Part shown: positions 32,697 to 40,864 of the stretch, piece after piece
How the letters are laid out: each line of letters starts with the position of its first letter
Position numbering within the stretch: position 1 is the first letter of the stretch
Source: Lentzea albidocapillata
GTDB lineage: Bacteria; Actinomycetota; Actinomycetes; Mycobacteriales; Pseudonocardiaceae
Assembly (NCBI RefSeq): GCF_000719115.1
Contig: NZ_JOEA01000014.1
Span: 372,001-436,000, forward strand
Reading direction: 5' to 3'
DNA length: 64,000 nucleotides
Notes under the pieces: model-generated
What the model saw: the letters and a program-made list of their open reading frames with translations, nothing else
Database searches by the model: none
Told to the model about the DNA's origin: nothing
Translations under genes and position numbers: made by a program

Positions 32697-33358
32697 GAAT
32701 CGCTCTGGGCATCCTCGGCGTGGCACTGGGAGCGTGGGGCGCCTGGCTGCTCCTCCCCCAGGTCACCGTCGAGCTCCTGATCTGGCTCGGCGGCGGCGTG
32801 GTCCTGCACGACCTCCTGATCGCCCCGCTCGTCGGTGCCGCCGGACTCGTGGTCAGACGCCCGTCCATCGGCATCGGCCTGACCGTCTCCGGCATCGTCA
32901 CGCTCCTCGCGGTTCCGTTGCTGTGGCGCGAGGACAGCGGGCCGGTCAACCCAGGCCTGCACGACCGCGACTACCCCGCAGGAGTCGCGGTCGCACTGGG
33001 CGTGACCTGGGCCGCCGTCGTCCTATACGAGGTCGCGGCGCACCTTCAGCAGCGTCGCCGCACCAACGAAGAACACCACGTACCCGACGAGGAACAACGC
33101 CGCGGTGGTGCCGCTGAGGTCGGTCAGCACACCGGGAGCACCGGACCCGCCCACGGCACCGGCGAGGTTGCCGGCCGATCCGCCGGGCAGGACCCTGGTC
33201 AGCGACTCGACCGGTCCGAGCAGGGAACCCACGCCCCGCAACAGGTTCTCGGTGACGATCGCCCACATCAGCCCGAGGCCGACGGCCAGCGCGGGTCCCT
33301 TGGTGACGACGCCGAGGAACACGCCGAACGCCGTCCACATGGCGGCGATCAGCAGTGA
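32693..33358 (+). CDS. Membrane protein with long C-terminal antisense overlap
   Basis: GTG 32693 overlaps the previous stop by four bases. The first ~115 residues are a convincing membrane protein with four hydrophobic helices (IALGILGVALGAWGAWLLL, LLIWLGGGVVLHDLLIAPL and so on), so this part belongs to the operon. No stop occurs until 33358, and residues after about 120 are polar, Gln/Arg/Glu-rich and entirely antisense to the ABC permease gene (33023-33841). Either the protein really has this disordered tail of ~100 residues, or a nearby stop was lost by mutation or sequencing error. The helical part is probable; the end is uncertain. Confidence 0.6.
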   Translation: MRIALGILGVALGAWGAWLLLPQVTVELLIWLGGGVVLHDLLIAPLVGAAGLVVRRPSIGIGLTVSGIVTLLAVPLLWREDSGPVNPGLHDRDYPAGVAVALGVTWAAVVLYEVAAHLQQRRRTNEEHHVPDEEQRRGGAAEVGQHTGSTGPAHGTGEVAGRSAGQDPGQRLDRSEQGTHAPQQVLGDDRPHQPEADGQRGSLGDDAEEHAERRPHGGDQQ

Positions 33359-33841
33359 CGCACCCAGAGCCTGGAAGACACCGAGCCCCGGCAGACTCCA
33401 GTCCCAGCCTTCCAGCGACGCCACCGTGATGGACGCGCCGAGGTTCACGACGAACGTCAACGCCACCAACAGGACCACGACGATGCCGAGCGCGCCCAGC
33501 GTGCCGGCCATCGCCGAGACCCGGCGCGGGCCGGCCGTCAGGGTCGTCTTCCAGGTGCCCCAGCCATATCCGCTGCCGATGGCCAGCGCCGCCAGCACCA
33601 GGATGATCGCGCCGCCGAACATGGGCAGGCCGCGCACCACGGCCGCGCCGACGTTCTCCGGCTGCATCGCGCTGATCAGCTGCTGCTGGGACATCGACCG
33701 CGTGTTGGTGCCGCCGTTCAGGGCGAGGTAGTTGAACACGTAGCCGAACGTCAGCGTCATCACCAGCCAGACGCCGATCAGCACCCAGGTCGCCGGCCAC
33801 TTCCACAGCCTCAGCAGCTCCGCCTTCACGCTGCCCATCAC
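33023..33841 (-). CDS. ABC-2 type transporter permease
   Basis: A 272-residue membrane protein with six hydrophobic segments in the ABC-2 permease order: an N-terminal basic stretch (KAELLRLWKWPATWVLIGVW), a long extracytoplasmic loop rich in Ser/Gln/Asn, then paired helices. It starts within the stop of the ATPase gene (ATGA), so the two form one exporter. It lies downstream of a two-component system, an arrangement common for bacitracin- or drug-responsive exporters, but no substrate can be assigned. Its last 110 codons are antisense to the predicted tail of the membrane protein ending at 33358. Confidence 0.88.
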   Translation of the reverse strand: MMGSVKAELLRLWKWPATWVLIGVWLVMTLTFGYVFNYLALNGGTNTRSMSQQQLISAMQPENVGAAVVRGLPMFGGAIILVLAALAIGSGYGWGTWKTTLTAGPRRVSAMAGTLGALGIVVVLLVALTFVVNLGASITVASLEGWDWSLPGLGVFQALGASLLIAAMWTAFGVFLGVVTKGPALAVGLGLMWAIVTENLLRGVGSLLGPVESLTRVLPGGSAGNLAGAVGGSGAPGVLTDLSGTTAALFLVGYVVFFVGAATLLKVRRDLV

Positions 33842-34698
33842 GCCGCTCCCGTCATCTCGAAGAAGACCTCTTCCAGCGTCCGGCGCAGCGGCCGGACCTC
33901 CTGCACGTCCACGTCGGCGTGCACCAGCGTGCGCACCAACGCCCCCGCGTCCGTCTCCCGCACGTGCAGCACGTCGCCGTGCAGCGAACTGCCCTCGATC
34001 AGCACGTGCGCCTTCTCGATCGGGTCGGCCTTGATCACCAGGACCGTCTCGCCGCGCAGCTGCTCGACCGTGCTCTCGGCGACGAGCTTCCCGTTCGAGA
34101 TCACGCCGACGCGGTCGCAGATCTCCTCGACCTCGCCGAGCAGGTGGCTCGACAGCAGCACCGTCTGGCCCTGCGCGGCCAGCGCCCGCACCAGGTCGCG
34201 CATGTCGGCCATGCCCGCCGGGTCGAGGCCGTTGGTCGGCTCGTCGAGGATCAGCAGCTCCGGCCGGCCGAGCAGTGCCGCGGCGACGCCGAGCCGTTGC
34301 TTCATGCCGAGCGAGTACCGGCGGAACTTCTCGGCGGCGGCACCCACCAGGTCGACCTGCTCCAGCGCGGCCTCGACGTGCGTCCTGTCCACGCCCCTGC
34401 GAGCGGCGTGCACGCGCAGGTTGTCGCGGCCGGACAGGTACGGGTAGAAGCCGGGCCCCTCGATCAGCGACCCGACCTTGAGCAACGCCCTGGGAGTGCC
34501 CGGCTTCTCGCCGAGGACCCTGGCAGATCCGCTGGTCGGCCTCACGAGCCCGAGCAGCATGCGGATCGTGGTCGTCTTGCCCGCGCCGTTGGGACCGAGG
34601 AACCCGTAGACCTCGCCCCGCCGCACGGACAGACTGACCTCGTCCACCACGGCGCGGTCGCCGTAGCGCTTCGTCAGCTTCTCCGTCGTCACGATCAT
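33838..34698 (-). CDS. ABC transporter ATP-binding protein
   Basis: The 286-residue ATPase has a Walker A GPNGAGKTTT near residue 36, Q-loop region, a signature-like RYSLGMKQRLG, Walker B LLILDEPTNGLDP and the switch histidine in LLSSHLLGEVEEI. The C-terminal ~70 residues are an extra regulatory segment. It energises the permease encoded next to it. The gene is divergent from the histidine kinase gene at 34798; the ~100-bp region between contains both promoters, so the two-component system probably controls this exporter. Confidence 0.93.
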   Translation of the reverse strand: MIVTTEKLTKRYGDRAVVDEVSLSVRRGEVYGFLGPNGAGKTTTIRMLLGLVRPTSGSARVLGEKPGTPRALLKVGSLIEGPGFYPYLSGRDNLRVHAARRGVDRTHVEAALEQVDLVGAAAEKFRRYSLGMKQRLGVAAALLGRPELLILDEPTNGLDPAGMADMRDLVRALAAQGQTVLLSSHLLGEVEEICDRVGVISNGKLVAESTVEQLRGETVLVIKADPIEKAHVLIEGSSLHGDVLHVRETDAGALVRTLVHADVDVQEVRPLRRTLEEVFFEMTGAA

Positions 34699-34797
34699 GG
34701 GCTCAACTGTGGTCCCGCGGGACCTCTAAGGCGTCCGCTCCGGAGCGTCATGAAGATACGCACATCTGCGTACGTCCCCAGTCGTATGGTCGGCGGC

Positions 34798-35847
34798 ATG
34801 CGGATCAAATGGCAGGACGGCGCGCTGGCCGTGGCGCTGCTCGTCTTCGGCATCGGGGGGACGCGGTTCGCCGCGCGCCTTCAAGGCGCGGAAACCCTCG
34901 ACGCCCTCGCGTACGTGTTGATCGCCGTGGCCGCCGCGGGGCTGCTGTTCCGCTCGGTTCGTCCGCTGTGGACGGTCGGCATCACGACCGTCGCCATCGC
35001 GGTCTACCTGGCGCAGGGGTACCCGTTCGGACCGGTCCTGCTGAGCGGCGTCGCGGCGATGTACGCCGTGGCCGTGTACGCGCGCGTCGAACTGGCAGCC
35101 GCGTCCGCGCTGGTCTACGCGCTGGCGATCCTGCCGTGGTGGAACGACTCGCTCACGTCGTGGATCACCTGGTCGGCGGGGTGGATCCTGCTGCCCGCCG
35201 CGGCGGGCGTGCTGATGAAGCTGCGCAAGAAGTCCGTTGTGGACGTTCGTGAGCGCACCGCGATCTCCGAACGGCTGCGGCTCGCCCAGGAGGTCCACGA
35301 CGTCGTCGGCCACGGTCTCTCGGTGATCGCCATGCAGGCCGGAGTCGCGCTCTACGTGCTGGACAAGGATCCCGCGAAGGCGCGCGCCTCGCTGGAGGCG
35401 ATCCGCGACACGTCCAAGGAGGCGCTGGACGGCCTGCGGTCCGAACTGGACACCCTGCGCGGCTCGGCTCCCCTGGCACCGGCGATCACGCTCGACGACA
35501 TCCCGGCACTGGCGGCACGAATGCGCGAGGCAGGGCTCGAGGTGTCCGTCGAGGTCGCCGAGATCGAGCTGCCGGACACCTACCAGCTCGCGGTCTACCG
35601 GATCGTGCAGGAGTCGCTGACCAACGTCCTGCGCCACTCCTCCCCCGGCGTCACCGCGGCCGTTCGCGTGTATGCCGTGCGCAACGAGCTGGTCGTCCAC
35701 GTGACCGACACCGGCACGCCCACCGTCTTCACCGAGGGCCACGGCATCACGGGCATGCGCTCACGGGCCGAAGCGCTCGGCGGCACGCTCGAAGCCGACG
35801 CATCGCACGGCTTCGCGGTGATCGCCCGGATACCGTTGCCGTCATGA
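34798..35847 (+). CDS. NarL-type sensor histidine kinase
   Basis: The 349-residue kinase has five or so N-terminal membrane helices without a large sensor loop, then a HisKA_3 dimerisation domain with phospho-acceptor His167 (AQEVHDVVGHGLSVIAMQ), and a HATPase domain (VQESLTNVLRHS, GHGITGMRSRAEALGG). This is the DesK/LiaS-like class, often sensing membrane or antibiotic stress. ATG 34798 is chosen over ATG 34786 because hydrophobic sequence starts soon after. It overlaps the LuxR-type regulator gene by four bases and is divergent from the ABC exporter genes. Confidence 0.92.
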   Translation: MRIKWQDGALAVALLVFGIGGTRFAARLQGAETLDALAYVLIAVAAAGLLFRSVRPLWTVGITTVAIAVYLAQGYPFGPVLLSGVAAMYAVAVYARVELAAASALVYALAILPWWNDSLTSWITWSAGWILLPAAAGVLMKLRKKSVVDVRERTAISERLRLAQEVHDVVGHGLSVIAMQAGVALYVLDKDPAKARASLEAIRDTSKEALDGLRSELDTLRGSAPLAPAITLDDIPALAARMREAGLEVSVEVAEIELPDTYQLAVYRIVQESLTNVLRHSSPGVTAAVRVYAVRNELVVHVTDTGTPTVFTEGHGITGMRSRAEALGGTLEADASHGFAVIARIPLPS

Positions 35848-36488
35848 TTCGCGTGGTGGTGGCCGACGACCAGCCGCTGGTCCGGATGGGCCTGCGGACG
35901 TTGATCGAGACCGAGGACGGCGTCCAGCTCGCCGGCGAGGCCGCCGACGGACGCGAAGCCCTGTCGCTGATCCAGTCGGTGAAGCCCGACGTGGTGTTCC
36001 TCGACATCCGCATGCCGCTGATGGACGGCCTGGAGGTGTTGCGCCGCATCAGCGCCGACCCGGCGTGCGCCGAGGTCAGGATCATCATGCTCACGACGTT
36101 CGACCTCGACGAGTACGTGTTCGAGGCGCTGCGGACGGGCGCGTCCGGGTTCCTGGTGAAGGACTCCGACCCGACGGACCTCCTGCGCGCGGTGCACGTG
36201 GTGGCCGACGGCGGTTCGCTGCTCTCGCCGTCCGTCACCCGCCGGGTGATCGACCGGTTCGCGTCCGGGGCGTCGGCGCGGCCCGTGCCGCACCTGGACA
36301 GGCTGACCGAACGCGAGCGGGAGATCATGCGGCACGTGGCGTCCGGCGCGTCCAACGACGAGATCGCGGCGGTGCTGGTGATCTCGCCCGCGACGGTGCG
36401 CACGCACGTATCGCGGGCGATGGTGAAGCTGGGCGCACGTGATCGCGCCCAGCTCGTCGTGTTCGCCGTCCAGTCAGGCCTGACTTGA
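35844..36488 (+). CDS. NarL/LuxR-family response regulator
   Basis: A 214-residue regulator with acidic pocket at residues 8-9, phospho-acceptor Asp54 (VVFLDIRMPLMDG), switch residues in LTTFDLDEYVF and LVKDSD, and a C-terminal LuxR helix-turn-helix (LTEREREIMRHVASGASNDEIAAVLVISPATVRTH). ATG 35844 overlaps the kinase stop. It should control the divergent ABC exporter. Its 3' end overlaps the opposing DJ-1 family gene by 15 bp. Confidence 0.93.
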   Translation: MIRVVVADDQPLVRMGLRTLIETEDGVQLAGEAADGREALSLIQSVKPDVVFLDIRMPLMDGLEVLRRISADPACAEVRIIMLTTFDLDEYVFEALRTGASGFLVKDSDPTDLLRAVHVVADGGSLLSPSVTRRVIDRFASGASARPVPHLDRLTEREREIMRHVASGASNDEIAAVLVISPATVRTHVSRAMVKLGARDRAQLVVFAVQSGLT

Positions 36489-37094
36489 TTCGAACGCGGC
36501 CTTGAGGCCTTGGGCGATCTCCGGCGGGATCGAGTCGTAGGCGCGCGGCGGCTGCGGGTCGTACTCGATCCCGACCTGCACGGCCTGCGCGACCATCTCA
36601 CCGAACTCGGCCTCGACCAGCCGCAATGCCATGTCGATGCCCGCCGACACGCCCGCCCCGCTGACGACCTTGCCGTCGAACACCACGCGGTCGGTCGACA
36701 CCTCGACACCACGCGTCTCCAGGTCCTCCCGCGCGGCCCAGTGCGTCGTGGCCTTCGAGACCAGCCCGGCCTCCGCGAGGAGCGTCGACCCCGTGCACAC
36801 CGACGTCGTCCACTTCGTCGTCGGGTGGACGGCCTGCAGCCACTCGACGACGCCGCCGGAGTCCTTCAGCAGCTCGCGCCAGTGTCCGGAGCCCGGCACC
36901 ACGACGATGTCGGTCGACCTCAGCGAGGAGAACGTGTCGGTCGGCAGCACGGTCAGTCCGTTGTCGGACGTCACCGGGTCGAGCGTCGCGGCGACGAACC
37001 TCGTCGTGACGACCGGCACGGAGCCGAGCACCTCGAACGGGCCGACGAAGTCGAGCGCCGTCATGTTCGGGTAGAGCACGAACGTGGCTTCCAT
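36474..37094 (-). CDS. DJ-1/PfpI family protein (isonitrile hydratase-like)
   Basis: The 206-residue protein has the class I glutamine amidotransferase-like fold: FVLYPNMTALDFVGPFEVL at the start, the nucleophile elbow with Cys in TSVCTGSTLLAEAGL, and ATTHWAA with the following basic residues. This layout matches isonitrile hydratases and other DJ-1 superfamily enzymes. Its ATG overlaps the stop of the GlxA-type regulator gene by one base (TGATG), and its own fold repeats the N-terminal domain of that regulator, so the operon is GlxA regulator then DJ-1 enzyme. Confidence 0.88.
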   Translation of the reverse strand: MEATFVLYPNMTALDFVGPFEVLGSVPVVTTRFVAATLDPVTSDNGLTVLPTDTFSSLRSTDIVVVPGSGHWRELLKDSGGVVEWLQAVHPTTKWTTSVCTGSTLLAEAGLVSKATTHWAAREDLETRGVEVSTDRVVFDGKVVSGAGVSAGIDMALRLVEAEFGEMVAQAVQVGIEYDPQPPRAYDSIPPEIAQGLKAAFESSQA

Positions 37095-38056
37095 CAGGCA
37101 ACCCCAGTGGTCCGGAAACGGGCGCGGTAGCTGCCCGGCGACACGCCGAGCACGCGCAGGAAGGCCCTCCGCAGGGTCTCGGCCGAGCCGAACCCCGACT
37201 GGCGGGCGACGAGGTCGAGCGAGTCACCGCTGCTGGCCAGCCGGTCGGCGGCGGCCTCGACGCGGGCTCGTTCGACGTACTGCGCGGGCGAGACGCCCAC
37301 GCTGCGGGAGAAGACCCTGGCGAAGTGCCGCACGCTCATCAGGGCCTTGCGGGCCATGACCGGCACCGTCCACTCCCGCGTCGGATCGGCGTGGATGTCG
37401 TCGAGCAACGCGCGCAGCGAGCCGTCCGGCACCGGCTTCGCGCGGGTGTGCACGCTGAACTGCGACTGGCCGCCCGAGCGTTGCAGGAAGACGACCAGGT
37501 ACTGCGCGATCCTGCGGGCCAGCGCGGGCCCGTGGTCCTGCTCGACCATGGCCAGCGCCAGGTCGATGCCCGCCGTCACCCCTGCCGACGTGGCCACCTC
37601 GCCGTCGCACACGAAGATCGCGTCCGGCTCCACCTCGACGCCGCGGTCCTCCAGTTCGCCGGTGAACGCCCAGTGCGTCGTCGCCTTCTTGCCCTTCAGC
37701 AGCCCGGCCCCGGCCAGCACCACGGCGCCCGTGCAGACACCCGCGACGCGACGGGACCGCAGCGCCAGCCGCCGCAGGTTCGTCGTGAGCACCGCGTCGG
37801 ACGCGGCCTCCTCGTACCCCCAGCCGCCGACCACGAGCAGCGTGTCGATCGGACGGTCCAGCGTGCTCAGATCGGCGCCCGCCTCGACGCGCACACCCGC
37901 GGTGGCGGTGAACGGTCCTCCCCCGAGCGTGGCGACGGTGATCTGGTAGCGCTGCTCGCCGTAGTTCGCCGCCTGGAACACCTCGATGGGCCCCGCCAGG
38001 TCCAGCAGTGCGGTGCGGTCGTAGCCGACCACGACTATCTCCCTCAGATTCCCCAC
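37094..38056 (-). CDS. GlxA family transcriptional regulator (DJ-1 domain plus AraC HTH)
   Basis: About 320 residues. The N-terminal 190 residues are a DJ-1/PfpI-like domain (IVVVGYDRTALLDLAGPIEVFQ, elbow Cys in AGVCTGAVVLAG, KATTHWAF); the C-terminal 100 residues are a double AraC HTH (SVRHFARVFSRSVGVSPAQYVERARVEAAADRL, RQSGFGSAETLRRAFLRVLGVSP). The start is uncertain: GTG 38056 is used, but a GTG 27 bases further in has better ribosome-binding-site spacing. It probably activates the coupled DJ-1 gene. A GlxA-type regulator senses an unknown small molecule. Confidence 0.85.
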   Translation of the reverse strand: MGNLREIVVVGYDRTALLDLAGPIEVFQAANYGEQRYQITVATLGGGPFTATAGVRVEAGADLSTLDRPIDTLLVVGGWGYEEAASDAVLTTNLRRLALRSRRVAGVCTGAVVLAGAGLLKGKKATTHWAFTGELEDRGVEVEPDAIFVCDGEVATSAGVTAGIDLALAMVEQDHGPALARRIAQYLVVFLQRSGGQSQFSVHTRAKPVPDGSLRALLDDIHADPTREWTVPVMARKALMSVRHFARVFSRSVGVSPAQYVERARVEAAADRLASSGDSLDLVARQSGFGSAETLRRAFLRVLGVSPGSYRARFRTTGVA

Positions 38057-38137
38057 ACCTCCACTTTCCTCACCCCTGCCTGAGGCGGCAACGCCATATC
38101 GCCCTCGCATTCGGCCACCCACGTAAAGTGGTGCGCG

Positions 38138-39142
38138 ATGCGCAGACTGCTCCTCCTCGCGGCAATCGGGCTGCTCACGATCGTCCTGGTCGTGAGCGAC
38201 CACGTGTTCCCGCCACCCTCCGACCCGGACCGAGAGTCCAGGACCGCGGTCGTGGCACTGGGCGACAGCACGATGTCCGGCGAGGGCGCCGGCGCCTACG
38301 AGGCCGGGACCGACGGCGAGGACGGCGGCAACTGGTGCCACCGCTCACGCGAGGCCGAGATCATGAAGATCTCGTTCGAGGCCGACCAGAAGATCAACCT
38401 GGCATGCTCCGGCACGAACTCCGACAAGCTGCGCAACGAGCAGTTGCCCCGGCTGCGCGCGATCGCCGGGTCGAACCAGGTGGTCGCGATCGTCGTGGCC
38501 GTCGGCGCGAACGACGACCCGCGTTTCTCCGACATCCTCAACAAGTGCTTCGAGGCGTGGGGCAAGCGCACCGACTGCACGTCGTCCGTGGCGCCGGACT
38601 GGACCAAGCGCGTGCGGCGGATGATCCCGAAGGTCGAGGCCACGCTGAACGCCATCCGCCAGACCATGCGCGACTCCGGCTACCTCGACTCCTCCTACCA
38701 GCTCATCGTGCAGTCGTACGCGGCCCCCGTGTCACCGAAGATGCCCCAGTCGCTGCAGAACCTCTCCGGCTGCCCGCTGCGCAGCGCCGACCTGGAGTGG
38801 GTCGTCGAGGAGGCCGTGCCGGAGCTGTCGAACGGGCTGCGCGCCGCCGCGGGCAAGGTCAACGCGCGGTTCCTCGACCTGGCGCGAGCCGGCGAGGGCC
38901 ACGAGGCGTGCGTGGGCGGGGACGAGCCGGAGACCGAGTGGTTCACGCGGCTGACGGTCGACTTCGACGGTCTGAAGGATGAGAGGCGCGCACCGCACGC
39001 GTTGCAGGAGTCGTTCCACCCCAACGCGCGCGGGCATGAGCAGATCGGCCGGTGCCTCACCGAGTTCCTGGCCTCGGACAAGCGCGACGGGGCGTGCGTG
39101 CCCCGGCTGGACGGCACGCTCGGCCTCAACACCGAGAGCTAG
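38138..39142 (+). CDS. Secreted SGNH/GDSL-type hydrolase
   Basis: A 334-residue exported esterase/lipase-like enzyme. Residues 1-21 form a hydrophobic leader (LLLLAAIGLLTIVLVV) without an obvious cleavage site, so it may be membrane-anchored. Block I is ALGDSTMSGEGAG (catalytic Ser), block III has VAVGANDDP, and block V is SFHPNARGHEQ (catalytic His). Several cysteines (WCHRS, LACSG, KCFEAW, DCTS) suggest disulfides. The substrate is unknown. The TAG stop (39140-39142) is formed where a dispersed repeat begins, exactly as at the GH65 gene. Confidence 0.87.
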   Translation: MRRLLLLAAIGLLTIVLVVSDHVFPPPSDPDRESRTAVVALGDSTMSGEGAGAYEAGTDGEDGGNWCHRSREAEIMKISFEADQKINLACSGTNSDKLRNEQLPRLRAIAGSNQVVAIVVAVGANDDPRFSDILNKCFEAWGKRTDCTSSVAPDWTKRVRRMIPKVEATLNAIRQTMRDSGYLDSSYQLIVQSYAAPVSPKMPQSLQNLSGCPLRSADLEWVVEEAVPELSNGLRAAAGKVNARFLDLARAGEGHEACVGGDEPETEWFTRLTVDFDGLKDERRAPHALQESFHPNARGHEQIGRCLTEFLASDKRDGACVPRLDGTLGLNTES

Positions 39143-39197
39143 TGGCGCGACCCGGAACGTCGGCGAGGTAATCCACGCTCAGCAGGGCACCTCGCGG
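39140..39197 (+). repeat. MITE-like dispersed repeat, left-half copy
   Basis: About 58 bp from TAGTGGCGCGACCCGGAACG share roughly 49 positions with the left half of the 102-bp element at 20929-21034 (including a 13-base run CACGCTCAGCAGG). The right terminal arm is not recognisable; the sequence beyond diverges and instead can pair CGGCGAG (near 39161) with CTCGCCG (near 39212). It starts at the stop codon of the SGNH hydrolase gene. Confidence 0.7.
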
Positions 39198-39245
39198 CGC
39201 CCTTCGCCTCGCTCGCCGACGACTTCTCTCGAGGAGACAGCGGAC

Positions 39246-39671
39246 ATGGTCGACCAGATGCAGATCGTCGAGCTGGACGACTCGACCGACGACCGCGGGT
39301 TCAGCTTCTCGCTGCTGCGGGAGCACCTGGGGTTGATCGACACGATCCGAGACGTGCACATCGCCGAGATCCGGCCAGGCGCGGTACGCGGCAACCATTA
39401 TCACGCGCACCGGCGTGAGCTGATCGCCGTCGTCTTCACTGGCAGGTGGTCGGTCCACTGGGACACCGGTGAAGGCACGGAAGTGCACCAGCGGTCCTTC
39501 GAGGGACGTGGCGCCGTGGCCGTCGTGCCTCCCCGCGGCTGGTCGCACGCCGTCAGGAACGACGGCGACGACAGCATGTGGATCTACGCCGCGAGCGATG
39601 CCGCCTACGACCGGCACGACCCCGATCCGGTTGCCCGGGACGCGGTGCGCAGATTGGTCGTGCGGCCATGA
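39246..39671 (+). CDS. Cupin-domain protein
   Basis: A 141-residue single cupin. ATG 39246 has a GAGGAGAC site. The metal motif is RGNHYHAHRREL with several histidines, and the second cupin motif contains VPPRGWSHAV. The layout resembles the C-terminal cupin of CapF and sugar 3,4-ketoisomerase/WxcM-type proteins, which bind zinc and act on nucleotide sugars or polyketide-like substrates. The exact reaction is unknown. Its stop overlaps the ATG of the following unknown gene (ATGA), so the two work in one transcript. Confidence 0.8.
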   Translation: MVDQMQIVELDDSTDDRGFSFSLLREHLGLIDTIRDVHIAEIRPGAVRGNHYHAHRRELIAVVFTGRWSVHWDTGEGTEVHQRSFEGRGAVAVVPPRGWSHAVRNDGDDSMWIYAASDAAYDRHDPDPVARDAVRRLVVRP

Positions 39672-40864
39672 CCGATGTCTTTCGGACGTTCTGCCACATC
39701 AGCGAATACGGCGAGGCGGGATACGCGAACCTGCACCGGATGATCGCGACGAGCTCACCGCTCGTGCTCTGGGCACCGTCCAGCAAGCTGGTCGGCTCGC
39801 CGGGCTGCCGGGTGACCGAGCGGGAGTTCGTCGCGCTGGTCGAACGCGGCACGGTGCGGATCATCGGCAGGGAGTGGTGGCTGACCGACCGCGCGCGCCG
39901 CGACGACCACTCGTGGGACGGCGCCTCGTGGAGGCCGCTGATCGACGACGCGATCAAGGCAATCGCACGGCAGGACGCGAGCCTGCCGCGAAACGCGCGG
40001 CGCGTCGTCATCGCCGAGGAGGAGCGGGGAGACGCGTGGGGACGCGCGCACGTCGCGGAGAACCCCGTGCTGGCCACTCTCCTGCACGAGACGCTCCTGG
40101 CGCCGAACGCGGCACTGCACTTCCCGGTCGGTGTGGTCGAGAAGGCGAAGCGGTACTCCGAAGATCCAATCGGCCTCGCCGAGCACATCACGCGCGACGC
40201 CTACAACCACGACGCCGCCATCGCCCAGTCGGGGACCAGGACGCCCTTCCTGCTGGAGCGACGGGAAAGCCGGTTCAACGAGTTGCTGTGCTCGGTGCGC
40301 GACGCGTCGGACGTCGAGTTCCCGGCCGTGGTGCCCGCCGCCGAACTGTCCCGCTCCGACCTGGCCGAGCTCACCTCGGAGGTCCTCCAGGTGCTCGCGC
40401 ACCTGGAGAACGGAGCCGGCAGCGGCGTCGGGAAGTTCGTGCGGGGAGACGGACATCAGCTGCTGGCCACGTGGATGAGGAACAGCTGCGAGTCGTTCGA
40501 GCGCACCAGTCCCACGAGCGTCCGCGGCGAGGTGATCGCCCGCCTGCAGCGGGAATTCGAGAGCGGCAGGCTCGAGAACAGCTGGCCGGAGATCTTCGGG
40601 ACCCAGGACTCGATGGCCGGGTCGGTCGGAACCTCTGCGGGGATCATCGAGGCCGTCGCCTCCGAGCTGACCATCTGCGGTGCGGTGGGGCTGGCCGCCG
40701 GTACGTACTCGATCGGCAAGGGACTAGCCCAACGACTGGGCTACGCCGCCGTTCCCTACACCGGCCCGCAGTGGGCGTTCCTCTACGCGTTCGGCCGACG
40801 CGCTTCGGGACGCCGGCACGCGCGGCTGCAGCTCACCCTCGACAACCTCGGTTCCAGCGACTGA
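39668..40864 (+). CDS. Hypothetical protein coupled to cupin
   Basis: A 398-residue protein that I do not recognise. ATG 39668 overlaps the cupin stop. The N-terminal part contains WW and SWRP segments, a middle charged helical region (EFPAVVPAAELSRSDLAELTSEVLQVLAHLENG) and, near the C-terminus, a Gly/Ala-rich hydrophobic stretch (ELTICGAVGLAAGTYSIGKGLAQRLGYAAVPY) that could be one or two membrane or amphipathic helices, followed by an Arg-rich tail. No catalytic motif is evident. Translational coupling suggests it acts with the cupin. Confidence 0.7.
   Translation: MTDVFRTFCHISEYGEAGYANLHRMIATSSPLVLWAPSSKLVGSPGCRVTEREFVALVERGTVRIIGREWWLTDRARRDDHSWDGASWRPLIDDAIKAIARQDASLPRNARRVVIAEEERGDAWGRAHVAENPVLATLLHETLLAPNAALHFPVGVVEKAKRYSEDPIGLAEHITRDAYNHDAAIAQSGTRTPFLLERRESRFNELLCSVRDASDVEFPAVVPAAELSRSDLAELTSEVLQVLAHLENGAGSGVGKFVRGDGHQLLATWMRNSCESFERTSPTSVRGEVIARLQREFESGRLENSWPEIFGTQDSMAGSVGTSAGIIEAVASELTICGAVGLAAGTYSIGKGLAQRLGYAAVPYTGPQWAFLYAFGRRASGRRHARLQLTLDNLGSSD

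Noticed and set aside
25437..33358. An antibiotic-type biosynthetic gene cluster
   Set aside because: There are no polyketide, peptide synthetase, terpene or RiPP core genes; the set looks like lipid-sugar or redox metabolism.
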